64,000 bases of DNA, from assembly GCA_022432975.1 (NCBI GenBank), contig CM039506.1:476671-540670 (forward strand), written 5' to 3'. The notes under the pieces were generated by a model. The model made no database searches. It had not been told where the DNA came from and was given only the letters and a program-made list of their open reading frames with translations. The number at the start of each line of letters is the position of its first letter. The stretch's first letter is position 1. Of the stretch, positions 12,000 to 22,327 are shown in pieces. Made by a program: the position numbers and the translations under genes. The stretch comes from Begonia masoniana. Its lineage: Eukaryota > Streptophyta > Magnoliopsida > Cucurbitales > Begoniaceae.

Positions 12000-14900
12000 T
12001 TACACAAACAGATCAGGATACTTAGTCATCATATCCTGCTGTCGCTCCCAGGTAGCCTCTTCCACCTCGTGATTCCGCCATAGAACTTTGACTAGCGGAA
12101 TTTCTTTGTTGCGTAGAACCTTGATGGAATGCTCTAAAATACGTACAGGCCTCACCTCATAGCTCAAGGTAGGCTGCACCTCGATCTCTGTAGCCTCTAC
12201 GATATGCGACGGATTGCGCAAGCACTTCCGAAGCATAGATACATGAAATACGTCGTGGATACCCTCCATAGAAGCCGGAAGCTGCAATCTGTACGCCAAC
12301 TTCCCGATCCTCTTCAGAATAGGAAAGGGTCCCACATAACAAGGGTTTAGCTTACCCCTCCTTCCAAATCTCGCAACACCCTTGAACGGAGAAACTTTAA
12401 GGTACACCTCATCACCTTCCTCGAACTCTAGCTCTCTCCGTCTAGTGTCAGCATAGCTCTTCTGTCGGCTCTGAGCTACCTCGATACGTTGTCGGATAAG
12501 GGCAATCTTCTCTGTCGTCTGCTGTAGAATCTCAGGTCCAACGATGCTGGCCTCGCCAACCTCGTCCCAATACAGCGGAGATCTACACTTTCGACCATAT
12601 AAGGCTTCATACGGAGCCATACCGATAGTAGCCTGGAAGCTGTTATTATAAGAGAACTCGATCAGTGGCAAATACCTGCTCCACGATCCCTGAAACTCCA
12701 GCACACATGCTCTGAGCATATCCTCCAGAATCTGATTCGTCCTCTCTGTCTGACCATTAGTCTGAGGATGAAACGCTGTGCTGAAATTAAGCTGAGTCCC
12801 CATAGCTTTGTGCAGACTCTTCCAGAACTTCGATGTAAACCTCGGATCTCGATTCGAGACAATAGAAACCGGCACTCCGTGTAACTTCACAATCTCCTGT
12901 ACATAGAGCTCTGCGAGCTGATCCATAGAAGACGCCATCTTCACAGGCAAAAAGTGAGCCGACTTTGTCAATCGGTCCACAATAACCCAAATGCCGTCAT
13001 GGCCTCTCGTAGTCCTCGGGAGCCCCACAATGAAATCCATGGAGATCTGCTCCCACTTCCACTCCGGAATCGGCAGTGGTAACAGTGTTCCAGCGGGTCT
13101 CTGGTGCTCAGCCTTTACCTGCTGACATACTAGGCAAGTCTCGACGTACTTGGCAACCTCCCTCTTCATGTTCGGCCACCAGAAGTGTTGTCTCGAATCC
13201 CGGTACATCTTGGTACTCCCCGGGTGCACAGAATATGCCGAAGAATGTGCCTCGGCCAATATCTCCTTCTTTAGATCCTCGTCACTAGGCACGTACCACC
13301 TATGCCTGAACTTCAGAATACCATCCTCTGATAAATGGAAATCTGACGAGTCTCCCAATGTCATGCTCGATCGAAGCTCCATACACTCCGTATCACTCTG
13401 CTGAGCCTCGCGTATACGATCAAGAATAGTTGGCCTGAGAGAAATGTTGGCAAGCATATAGGACAACTCTGCCACTATCTCCACGTCGAATCTCTCAATC
13501 TCAGACCGCAGCGTAACTGACATCGCTGCTAATGATGGCTGACTCGCAGAAGGCACTCGACTCAATGCATCAGCTACCTTGTTCGCCTTTCCTGGGTGGT
13601 ACTTGATATCAAAATCGTAATCATTAACGAACTCAAGCCATCGCCTCTGTCGCATATTCAGCTCTTTCTGCGTAAATAAGTACTTCAAGCTCTTGTGGTC
13701 AGAAAATATCTCGCACTGCTGCCCATATAAATAATGCCTCCATATCTTTAGTGCGAAGACCACAGCTGCTAACTCGAGGTCGTGCATGGGGTAATTCTGC
13801 TCATACGGCTTCAGCTGCCGAGATGCATAAGAAATAACCTTCCCCTCCTGCATCAATACACAACCGAGTCCCACTCCCGATGCATCACAATAAACACTGT
13901 ATCTGACACCTTCATCAGGTAGCGCCAGTACTGGGGCAGTGGTCAATCTCTGCTTTAACTCCATAAAGCTGTCATCACAAGCAGACGACCATACAAACTT
14001 CTTGTTCTTCCGAGTCAATCGTGTAAGAGGAAGTGCGATCTTCGAGAATCCCTCTATAAACTTCCGATAATAACCGGCCAATCCGAGAAATCCACGCACC
14101 TCACGTACGTTCTTCGGCTGTGGCCAATCTCTGACCACCTGAATCTTGCTCGGATCCACAGAAACTCCGTCCTGTGATATAATATGGCCAAGGAAGCTCA
14201 CCCTGTCAAGCCAGAACTCGCACTTCGAAAACTTTGGATACAGATGGTGCTGACATAGGGTTCTCAGAACAATCCTCAGATGCTCCTCGTGTTCTTCCTT
14301 CGTCTTAGAGTAAATCAATATGTCGTCGATGAAAACCACTACGAACTTGTCCAGATACTCCTTGAAAACACGGTTCATCAAGTCCATAAACGCTGCAGGG
14401 GCATTAGTAAGTCCAAAAGACATAACAAGGAACTCATAATGCCCATACCTCGTTCGGAATGCCGTCTTCGGTATATCATCCATCCGGACCTTCAGCTGAT
14501 TGTAACCCGAGAGTAGATCAATCCTGGAAAATACTCGGGCACCCTGTAGCTGATCAAATAAGTCGTCAATCCGGGGCAGTGGATATTTATTCTTCACTGT
14601 GAGCTTATTTAGCTCCCTGTAATCAATGCACATCCTGAGGGTCCCGTCTTTCTTTTTGACAAACAGAACGGGCGCACCCCAGGGTGAAACGCTGGGCCGA
14701 ATGAAACCCTTCTCTAACAACTCGTCAAGCTGAGTCCTCAACTCTCGCAACTCAGCTGGTGCCAATCGATACGGGTTCTTAAACCTCGGCGCGGAGTTAG
14801 GATAGACGTCAATAGTGAACTCAATCTCCCGGTCTGGTGGTAATCCGGGAAGATCATCAAGAAAGATGCCAGAAAACTCTCTGACTATAGGAATGTCGCT

Positions 14901-16448
14901 CGGCTTCAATCCACTGAGCAACTGACAATCAAGTACAGAGGCCAAATAAATAGAGCACGCACCTTTAAACTGCTCGTTGACCATCATGGAATAAGAGATA
15001 GGCGAGCTACTCAATCTGCTCATTGCCTGATAAGAAAACTCGACTTTACCCGGAGGTCGAAAGGTGACAATCCCAGATCGACAGTCGATGGTGGCGTAGT
15101 GCTGCGCAAGCCAGTCCATCCCCAAGATAAGATCATAGTGCTCGATGCCCATAACAATAAGGCGAGCATAGAGGGTGCGATCCCCAACCGAGATAATATT
15201 GCCCTGGACAATACGACCTGACTGCATACGCTCTCCTGAAGGTAGCATCACACTATACTCGCATTCTGCTAACTCAGGCGCGAGCCTCAATCTCGACACA
15301 CAAGTGGTGGAAATAAAAGAATGTGTAGCCCCCGTGTCTAGTAAAGAAAATACAGGAACACCAGTAACTAATATAGTACCTGCTATCACGGCTGGCTGAT
15401 CCTCGTTATCAACATCTCCAGGCTCAATAAATGCAAATATCCTCGGGGTCACTCTCCTCTGATCGGTATCTGCCCTCGGATAGCTCAGAGCAAAGTGGCC
15501 GACCTCCCTACATCGGTAACAACTGTTCGTGCCCAATCGGCACGCACCGTAGTGTTCCTTTTGATATATCGGACAAACAGGTTTCTGAGCTGCCCCTTGA
15601 ACTTGCTTGCCTTTCCCCCGATCATTACCTCCCTCAAGAGGTCTTTTCACACCCCTCGGCTGCTGCTGGGGCTGTGCTCTAGGCTGCCCTCCTCGGTTCT
15701 GTGACTGAGGACGGATCTCACGAAAGAAGCCCTTCGCTGGCTCCCTCGGTCTAACACAAGTGGCTCTGGCAGCCTCAATATCCAGAGCTCTGGCTGTGAT
15801 GTCAGAATAAGGCACGTCAATAATACCTGAGACAACTACGTGCATCCGGATCTCTGGATTAAGCCCTTCCATAAACTGGTGCACCTTCTCCTCATTATCG
15901 CTAACAAGACGAGGTGCAAATCTGGATAAAGCTTCAAACCTCCGTATATAATCAGCAACTGAACCAGTCTGCTTCAGCTGCATAAACTCGTTCCTCTTGG
16001 CCACCCTCACTGTGCGGCTGAAATACTTGTCGAAGAACAGAAACTTGAACCGATCCCAAGTCATAACTGATACATCCGTCGTCGACTTGATCGAGTCCCA
16101 CCAGAAACGGGCATCCATAGCCAAGTGAAAGGTAGCATACGCCACCTTGCTCCCGTTTCCCACCTCGGCATAAGCCAACATATCCTCCATCACCTGGATC
16201 CATTCCTCGGCACGTGTCGGATCCGATGATTGACCCTCAAATACTGGAGGTCGTAGGCCTTGAAACCTCTGCATGCCCTGGTTATTGGGAACTATCAAAG
16301 CCTGGGCTCTCTGATTCTCTCGCTGGTTCTCTCGGTTCACTAAATCTGTAATTTGTTGCGCTTGCCGGTCCATATGCTGAGACTGGCGGTCTAACAACTC
16401 CGTAAGTCGGTCCATCGCGTCGTCTCTCGGATCCCTTCCTCGAACCAT
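12000..16448 (-). CDS. gag-pol: E1 Gag-Pol polyprotein, open but with catalytic lesions
   Basis: This single 1482-codon frame encodes in order Gag, protease, reverse transcriptase, RNase H, integrase and a C-terminal chromodomain. Visible landmarks: Gag zinc knuckle from C310, C313, H318, with Tyr at 323 where the fourth ligand should be Cys; protease DTGA at 371-374; RT FIDD with D708/D709; RNase H D855; integrase D1138, N1199, E1235; chromodomain about 1430-1482. The spacing N1199-35-E1235 matches the D,D-35-E rule, so N1199 replaces the second catalytic Asp. In RT motif A (D644) the usual Arg is Leu646 and the next aromatic is Asn650. The sibling E3 keeps the normal residue at each site. 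The start at 16448 matches E3's start. The frame is intact, yet integrase is predicted inactive. Confidence 0.95.
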   Translation of the reverse strand: MVRGRDPRDDAMDRLTELLDRQSQHMDRQAQQITDLVNRENQRENQRAQALIVPNNQGMQRFQGLRPPVFEGQSSDPTRAEEWIQVMEDMLAYAEVGNGSKVAYATFHLAMDARFWWDSIKSTTDVSVMTWDRFKFLFFDKYFSRTVRVAKRNEFMQLKQTGSVADYIRRFEALSRFAPRLVSDNEEKVHQFMEGLNPEIRMHVVVSGIIDVPYSDITARALDIEAARATCVRPREPAKGFFREIRPQSQNRGGQPRAQPQQQPRGVKRPLEGGNDRGKGKQVQGAAQKPVCPIYQKEHYGACRLGTNSCYRCREVGHFALSYPRADTDQRRVTPRIFAFIEPGDVDNEDQPAVIAGTILVTGVPVFSLLDTGATHSFISTTCVSRLRLAPELAECEYSVMLPSGERMQSGRIVQGNIISVGDRTLYARLIVMGIEHYDLILGMDWLAQHYATIDCRSGIVTFRPPGKVEFSYQAMSRLSSSPISYSMMVNEQFKGACSIYLASVLDCQLLSGLKPSDIPIVREFSGIFLDDLPGLPPDREIEFTIDVYPNSAPRFKNPYRLAPAELRELRTQLDELLEKGFIRPSVSPWGAPVLFVKKKDGTLRMCIDYRELNKLTVKNKYPLPRIDDLFDQLQGARVFSRIDLLSGYNQLKVRMDDIPKTAFRTRYGHYEFLVMSFGLTNAPAAFMDLMNRVFKEYLDKFVVVFIDDILIYSKTKEEHEEHLRIVLRTLCQHHLYPKFSKCEFWLDRVSFLGHIISQDGVSVDPSKIQVVRDWPQPKNVREVRGFLGLAGYYRKFIEGFSKIALPLTRLTRKNKKFVWSSACDDSFMELKQRLTTAPVLALPDEGVRYSVYCDASGVGLGCVLMQEGKVISYASRQLKPYEQNYPMHDLELAAVVFALKIWRHYLYGQQCEIFSDHKSLKYLFTQKELNMRQRRWLEFVNDYDFDIKYHPGKANKVADALSRVPSASQPSLAAMSVTLRSEIERFDVEIVAELSYMLANISLRPTILDRIREAQQSDTECMELRSSMTLGDSSDFHLSEDGILKFRHRWYVPSDEDLKKEILAEAHSSAYSVHPGSTKMYRDSRQHFWWPNMKREVAKYVETCLVCQQVKAEHQRPAGTLLPLPIPEWKWEQISMDFIVGLPRTTRGHDGIWVIVDRLTKSAHFLPVKMASSMDQLAELYVQEIVKLHGVPVSIVSNRDPRFTSKFWKSLHKAMGTQLNFSTAFHPQTNGQTERTNQILEDMLRACVLEFQGSWSRYLPLIEFSYNNSFQATIGMAPYEALYGRKCRSPLYWDEVGEASIVGPEILQQTTEKIALIRQRIEVAQSRQKSYADTRRRELEFEEGDEVYLKVSPFKGVARFGRRGKLNPCYVGPFPILKRIGKLAYRLQLPASMEGIHDVFHVSMLRKCLRNPSHIVEATEIEVQPTLSYEVRPVRILEHSIKVLRNKEIPLVKVLWRNHEVEEATWERQQDMMTKYPDLFV

Positions 16449-16596
16449 AATTATAAAACTCCTATAAAAGTTAAAACATGTAATCTCTAAGAAACAAAAT
16501 CAAATAAAAGCATAAACAGACTTACAATTGATGAAGGATGTCCGCGTAGTGGCTGTGCAGTCGAGCAGTCTACAGAATCGATTTTAAAACCCGGGG
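16449..16596 (-). other. E1 leader between PBS and gag
   Basis: This is a short untranslated leader of about 148 nt. On the minus strand it contains GTAAGT (16525-16520) and a TTTTATAG acceptor-like site (AG at 16463-16462) just before the gag ATG. That is a 64-nt donor/acceptor pair whose length is identical in E3 (59968-60031). It may be a small leader intron, or the acceptor may pair with a donor in the LTR. Confidence 0.5.
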
Positions 16597-16608
16597 GCTC
16601 TGATACCA
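16597..16608 (-). other. E1 primer-binding site (initiator tRNA-Met)
   Basis: TGGTATCAGAGC on the minus strand is complementary to the 3' end of plant initiator tRNA-Met, the usual primer of plant chromoviruses. It originally lay 6 nt from the 5' LTR end; E2 now separates the two by about 8.5 kb. Confidence 0.92.
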
Positions 16609-16612
16609 TAAT

Positions 16613-17880
16613 TGTTGTGAGCCAAACCTTAACTAAGCTCCTGCAACAGCTTAAAGAGATCGTTAGCTACTCCAGTGCTCGGCCAAGCCGAGTAACTTCA
16701 AGAACAGAAAACCAAACGTGCTAAATGCAGAACAAACAGAAACTTAAGCGTGAATGGTGTCGTGCGAGTGAAGTGAGTGTAAGATGAAAAGCGTGGTCCA
16801 GTTAATTCAACAAAGATTTACACAACCTCAAGTCGGTCAGCTAACCAATGTTTAGCTCCGACAGAACGCTTTTCCGGAGGAAGGCGTCGACTTGAGGAAC
16901 CGGTTCTGTCCACCTCCTTCTGGTTTCCAGCCCTCGATAGGGAGGAGAGGAGAATGGTGCTAGAGTTCAACAACAACCTCGGGTTGTTGAACTAGGAGGC
17001 TATCTCCTATTCGGCGAAGCCGAAGCTTACCTGCGCGGCGAAATGCCTTCGCTGTTCCTCTCGTAGGGAAACGGTCTACTTCTTCTCATAAACTGAACCA
17101 ACCATTACAGACACCAATAGCGATGATAAATAGTACCTAGTGGCTGGAGAACATTTGAAAATTGGCGAGAACCGTTGAAGGCGCGGGAAGAAGAGCAGTC
17201 AAGATTCCTCTGTCGCTAGGGCTTCGAGGGTAGCCCTGTTTCCGTCAGCTCGCCGGTTTCCTTGCACGGCAACTTCTCCGACACAATTGCAGCAGCGATT
17301 CGGGCCGAAAATGGAAGTGGTCCCCTCCATCTCCGAGTGCAGTCGCCGAATGTCGCCTCTGGTTTTGATTCACGGTGAAGGCTTCATTTGGTTCTCTTCA
17401 TTAACAGCAGCGGCCCGGTTCTTCAAGTAGCAAGTGGTCCGGTTCTTCAATGCACAGCAAATTGGTTTTCTTCATTAACCCACTCCCTTGGTTCTCAAGC
17501 CAATTAAAACCAACCAAGCCACATCTAATCCTACCAAGCATCTAGCCCTAAATGCCTAACATGCATGCTTATATAAAATCTTAACAAAAAGGCCAATGTT
17601 TGCCCAATAAGTTTTAAAATAAAAAAATACATAAAATCAATGCTCGGGAAGACAAATTCCCATATGAGCTTCTGGTTCTCCAAGCCTTGTCTCCCAAGCA
17701 ATGACGTGCTTCGGTTGCTCCGGATCTTGAGCTTCCATCTCCCACTTTACATCGGTGAGTACGTCTTCCAATTCGGTGTAAGAAATGTCACCTGCAAAAG
17801 AGTAAAGTGTGTAAGTACATAAATTAGATAAAACATGTGAATGTACCTGTGATCGTGTGATGGGCCTACGGGGCACAACA
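16613..17880 (-). repeat. E2 3' LTR (1268 bp)
   Basis: On the plus strand it starts TGTTGTGAGCC and ends GGGCACAACA. It is nearly identical to 23827-25093. It includes the last 244 nt of the pol frame (17880 to 17637) and a TATATAA box on the minus strand at 17575-17569. Confidence 0.95.
17569..17575 (-). promoter_or_regulatory. TATA box of E2 LTR
   Basis: TATATAA on the minus strand lies about 305 nt inside the LTR in element orientation. The identical motif in the 5' LTR is at 24782-24788, where it would drive E2 transcription. Confidence 0.5.
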
Positions 17881-19088
17881 TCCTCCCCAGGTTGTTGAGG
17901 ATTTGTCCTCAAATCTGATAAGTCGGGCCCATCAAGGCCTTCTTCCTCGCCTTTGTATGGAGATAAGTCCTGGACGTTGAAGGTTGCTGACACGCCATAT
18001 TCTCCAGGTAACTCTATCTTGTAGGCATTGTTATTAATTTTCTCCAAGACCTTAAAAGGACCATCTGCTCGAGGAAGAAGCTTTGACCTTCTTTGATCGG
18101 GAAACCTTTCCTTACGTAGATGCAACCAAACTAAGTCTCCTTCTTTAAAAATAACTTCTTTACGTCCCTTGTTTACTTGTTTGGCCACAGCACTATTCCT
18201 TTTCTCGATGGCTTTTCGAACATTCTCATGTAGTTTCTTAATACGTTCAGCCTTGTCTGCTCCTGATGGATTAGCTAAGTCTTTGAATGGTAGGGGTACA
18301 AGGTCCAACGGTGTAGATGGATTAAACCCATAGGCAGCCTCAAAGGGCGATTGCTGAGTAGTGGAATGTAGGTTGCGATTGTAGGCAAATTCTAAGCCAG
18401 GAAGGACGATGTCCCAATTGGTTAGTTTTTTTCCTACAATACTGCGTAAGAGGGTGCCTAAGGTCCTATTAACGACTTCCGTTTGACCATCCGTTTGGGG
18501 ATGGAAGGATGTGCTGTAACACAACCTAGTCCCCAACCTTCTCCATAAGGTGGTCCAAAAGGCGCTCAAAAATTTAGTGTCCCGATCTGACACTATTGAA
18601 TGTGGAATTCCATGTAGGCGAACGATTTCCTTAAAGTACAGATCAGCTATCATGGAGGAATCATCTGTTTTGGTACAGGGAATGAAATGGGCCATCTTGG
18701 AAAAACGATCCACAACTACCATAATGGAGTCCTTACTTCGGGCAGTTCGGGGTAGTCCTAGAACGAAATCCATACTAACGTCGGTCCATGGGTGTGATGG
18801 GACTGGCAGAGGCATATATAAACCTTGAGGGAGAAGCCTACTCTTGGCTTTCTTGCATACCACACATGTTTCCACTAGACGGTGGACATCTTTATCATGC
18901 GGGGCCAATAGAAATTTTCCTTGAGCATGTCCAAGGTCTTCTTCTCTCCGAAATGGCTTGCCAAGCCTCCACAATGTGCTTCTTTCACGAGACAACCGTC
19001 TTAGACTTCCTTGGGGAATACATAACTTTCCCGCTTTATCAAATAACCATCCATGAGACGGTACTCGCCTATGGCCTTTTCCTTGCAC
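17637..19088 (-). pseudogene. pol: E2 integrase region of pol, frameshifted at its N-terminus
   Basis: This 483-codon frame carries the second Cys pair of the integrase zinc domain (ETCVVC), then the catalytic core with Asp in SMDFVLG, Asp in VSDRDTKF and Glu in GQTEVVN, all three present. After the core come the GPF-type module (RADGPFKVL) and a tail without a clear canonical chromodomain. The first ~50 residues are out of frame: the HFYWP-like segment is readable in the neighbouring frame, with the slip near an A-run around 18883. The last 80 or so codons lie inside the 3' LTR and continue across the polypurine tract. Integrase chemistry may be intact, but it is not joined in frame to RT. 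Confidence 0.85.
17881..17891 (-). other. E2 polypurine tract, inside pol
   Basis: CCTGGGGAGGA on the minus strand abuts the 3' LTR. The pol frame reads through it (PGED), so the tract doubles as coding sequence. Confidence 0.75.
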
Positions 19089-19360
19089 TGGGCGTAGTAG
19101 GTACCAAAATCTGGGTCGGTTTCATAATTCTCTTTGACCCACTCAAAACCAAAGAACCTGGTTCCTAATTCCGTAAGGAGAATGCGTTTCTTGAAAGCGC
19201 ATCGGCCACGATATTGTTTTCTCCCTTTAAATATCTCAAAGTGTAGGGGAACCTCTCCAAGAACTCCACCCATTAGCATGCCTCTTATTCAACTTATGCT
19301 GACTCTTGATATGTCGGAGCGATTGGTGGTCGGTGTTGATAACAAATTCTCGAGGTAGAA
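19001..19360 (-). pseudogene. pol: E2 RNase H end and connection to integrase, broken
   Basis: The expected RNase H and connection sequence can be followed only by changing frame several times. A match to the conserved TDH-S-L motif and to DALSR is readable in different frames between about 19360 and 19190. The frames that remain open (19279 to 19001) encode part of the linker ahead of integrase ([12 protein letters not shown] is out of the expected phase). At least two single-base deletions lie between 19340 and 19420. I read this as the broken junction of RT-RNase H and integrase. Confidence 0.7.
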
Positions 19361-20460
19361 GGTAATGTTGCCATGCTCCAATGCTCTAATAACCGCATAA
19401 ACTCCTTATCATAGGTTGAATAATTGAGGGTAGCTCCTTTCAGTTTTTCGCTAAAATATGCAACGGGTTTCCCCTCTTGCATAAGTACTGCACCTATACC
19501 AACCCCAGAGGCATCACTCTTTACCTCAAATACTTGATTGAAATTGGGGAGTGCAAGCACAGGCGAATGACACAACTTGTCCTTGATCAACTCGAAGCTC
19601 TTTTGACAATTCGGGGTCCAAGTAAACTCCTTTACCTTCTTGGTGCAATCCGTGAGTGGTGAAACTATCGAGCTGAAATTTTGTATGAACCTCCGATAAA
19701 AGGAAGCTAGGCCATGGAAACTACGAACTTCGGTGACCGATTTTGGTGTAGGCCAATCCTTGATAGCTTTAATTTTGTCCTCATCAGCTTCCATGCCGTC
19801 CTTCGAGATGATAAATCCTAGGAAGTATACCTTGTCTTGTCCAAATGAACACTTGCTCAAGTTTCCAAATAATTTGGCTTTTCTAAGGGTTTTAAACAGG
19901 GTACTAAGGTGGTTAAGGTGTTGTGGAAGATCCGTGCTATACACCAAAATGTCATCAAAGTAAACAACGATGAACTTTCCCAAATACTCTTTAAGCACAT
20001 GGTGCATGAGCCTCATGAATGTACTTGGCGCATTGGATAATCCGAAGGGCATCACCATCCATTCGAATAAGCCGTATTTAGTCTTGAAGGCCGTCTTCCA
20101 TTCGTCACCTTCCTTCATTCTTATTTGATGATAGCCACTTTTGAGATCTATCTTGGAAAAGATGGCGGCTCCGCTGAGCTCGTCTATCATGTCTTCGAGC
20201 CTAGGTATGGGAAACCTATATTTTACTGTGATCTGATTCATGGCTCGGCTATCAACACACATTCTCATAGTGCCGTCTTTCTTGGGTACCAATAAAGATG
20301 GTACGGCACAGGGACTCATGGACTCTCTTATATACCCCTTGTCCAGTAGTTCTTGTACTTGATCTTGCAACTTTTTAGTCTCTTCGGGGTTCATCCGATA
20401 GGCGGGTCGGTTAGGTAAAACCGCACCAGGCTGGAGATCGATCTGATGTTCAATACCACG
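19294..20460 (-). pseudogene. pol: E2 reverse transcriptase and start of RNase H
   Basis: The open part from 20394 to 19294 (366 codons) covers RT fingers and palm: the KDGTMRMC region, IDLKSGYHQ with the motif A Asp, and the YFDD catalytic motif ([10 protein letters not shown]). The RNase H start with its first Asp (SDASGVGIG) follows. Sequence before the Met at 20394 continues in frame upstream to about 20460 ([16 protein letters not shown]), so that Met is not the real start; a homopolymer slip near 20470 breaks it from protease. After YDKEF the frame is lost. The catalytic residues are intact, so the gene is broken by frameshifts rather than by loss of active-site residues. Confidence 0.88.
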
Positions 20461-20698
20461 TAAGGGTGGTAAACCCTTGGGGTAACTCCTCTGGGAAGAC
20501 GTCTTGGAATTGGTGGAGCAAATTCTTAACAGGTGTAGGTATTTCTCCTAGCTCCATAACTCTGTCACGAAAAGAGTATCAAAATCATGGGGTCTCCTCT
20601 AAGCACAGATGCTTCGATCTCGTTTTTAGTCATATACAAGCTAGCCTTAGTCTTAGCTTCTTTTCGTGCAGTTTCATCTTTGGATATTTGGGTCGGGG

Positions 20699-21120
20699 TC
20701 ATGGGTGCAAATCTAAAGGTTTTGCCTTCAACTTAAGAGAATAATAGTTCGTATATCCATCATGGTTCACTCTTCGGTCAAACTGCCAAGGCCTACCTAA
20801 GAGCAAATGACTTGCACTCATAGGTACAACATCGCAGAGTACCGTGTCCTTATATTTTCCAAGGGCAAATTCGACTTTGACTTGTTTGGTCACTTTGACG
20901 TCGTCACGGTCATCCAACATCTAAGCTTATATGGATGGGGGTGAGCGGTGGTCTCTAGTCCTAGCTTGGTAACCAATTCTTTCGAGGCGACATTTGCACA
21001 ACTGCCTCCGTCAATGATCAGTGAGCACAATTTATCTTTGATGAGACATCTACTGTGAAAGATGTTCTCTCTCTGACAGTCTTCTCCCGTGCTCCCTGTC
21101 ATGAGTACACGTCTACTCAC
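20699..21120 (-). pseudogene. pol: E2 protease region, two overlapping frames
   Basis: Two overlapping open pieces, 21120-20890 and 20920-20699, together give an aspartic protease. The first has LIIDGGSCANVAS, the DGGSC variant of the active site common in some plant chromoviruses. The second has the later segment (GKYKDTVLCDVVPM then LLLGRPWQFD). They lie in different frames, so a single-base slip sits near 20900. Confidence 0.8.
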
Positions 21121-22327
21121 ATGAGTAGGGGTCCATCCGGTGCATGAACAACTTCTTCTTCAGATTTAGTCTCTTCTTCTTCGTCTTCCTCAACTTCGTC
21201 CTCGGGTTGTTCATCTTCGCTTTCATATTCACCAGTGTCTTCTCTTAGGACCATTACTCTTCGGTTTGGGCACTGGGCTATAAAATGTCCAAGTCCTTGA
21301 CACTTGAAGCACTTCATATCTCTAGAACGGGGTGCATTGGCTCTATCCTCATGAGCTTTAGTGCCTTGTTCCTTAGGTGGCCAGTTTCGTGTAAAAGGCC
21401 TTTTTCCTTCAGCCTTGGTAAAGGTCTTAGTGGGTTCGGGTACTTAGGTGAGAACTTGGGGGTAGTTTTGGGAATGAACTTTGAAGGGTAGTTAGCTTTT
21501 CTTTTTCGAGTGAGTTGACGTTCGACCTTCAAAGCCATCTGAACAACCGCATCTAAGGATTCTAGTGGGTGTAGTTTCTACGGTGTCAGCTATATCTCGA
21601 GTGAGCCCTCGATGAATCTAGCTACAATTTGTTCTTCAGGCTCGTCCATGGCTCCACGAATCCTAAGGGTCTCAAACTCCGTGAGATATTCTTCTACAGA
21701 TTGACTTCCTTGCCTAAGGTTTTTGGATTTGTAGGAACAATTCTTGTTTATATTGGCTGGGGACGAACCTCTTGGTCATCAAAGATTTCATTACTCGCCA
21801 TAAGGTTATGGGCTCGTCTCCTATCTTTTCTCTTTGGGTCTTAATGTTTGACCACCATAGTGCAGCATAACCCGTGAGTTCTACTGACACTAGTTGGATC
21901 TTAACTCGGTCTGAGTACTCGTAGTACTCAAATACTTTCTCAGTCTTGTCCAACCAATCCAAAAAGGTATGGCCATCACATGTCCCATTAAAGGATGGCA
22001 CATGCAGCTTAACGTGTCGCAGATCATCTAAATCCTTCCGCCGACTAGGACGGAAATTCTCTTCTTCATCTAGTGTCCACTCATCCTCTTCTCTAAAGTC
22101 ATAGTGGGGAACTCTTCTCCTAGGGGCCTCGGGCCTTTCATACTCATTACGGGGCTCATGTTCAGTGGCCTTCTTCTCGGGTTTTCTGGCCTTATCCTAG
22201 GGGATGTGTCATGGGAGGCTTCTCTCGGGGAATTTTGAAGAATTTTCTCCATAACAAGCTTGATATCCTTGAGTTGTTGGCCAATGCTACTAACTTCACC
22301 GGCCAAGCCGTCTATTTGACCTTGCAT
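21117..22327 (-). pseudogene. gag: E2 gag, in at least three frames
   Basis: Gag is readable in pieces: 22327-22070 (N-terminal region with a likely coiled coil), 22001-21714 (capsid core with FLDWL, YAALWW and the LMTKRFVP region), 21538-21314, and 21317-21117. The last holds a zinc knuckle, CFKCQGLGHFIAQC (about 21311-21270), with all four ligands, followed by an acidic stretch rich in Glu. Frameshifts lie near 22070, 21715 and 21540. The ATG at 22327 is plausible as the start because no good upstream extension is seen. Confidence 0.8.

Noticed and set aside
13076..15835. Plus- and minus-strand ORFs inside the E1 gag-pol
   Set aside because: They are shadows of the 1482-codon gag-pol frame.
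16597..16608. A tRNA gene at the PBS
   Set aside because: Only 12-18 nt match the tRNA 3' end; no cloverleaf can be formed.
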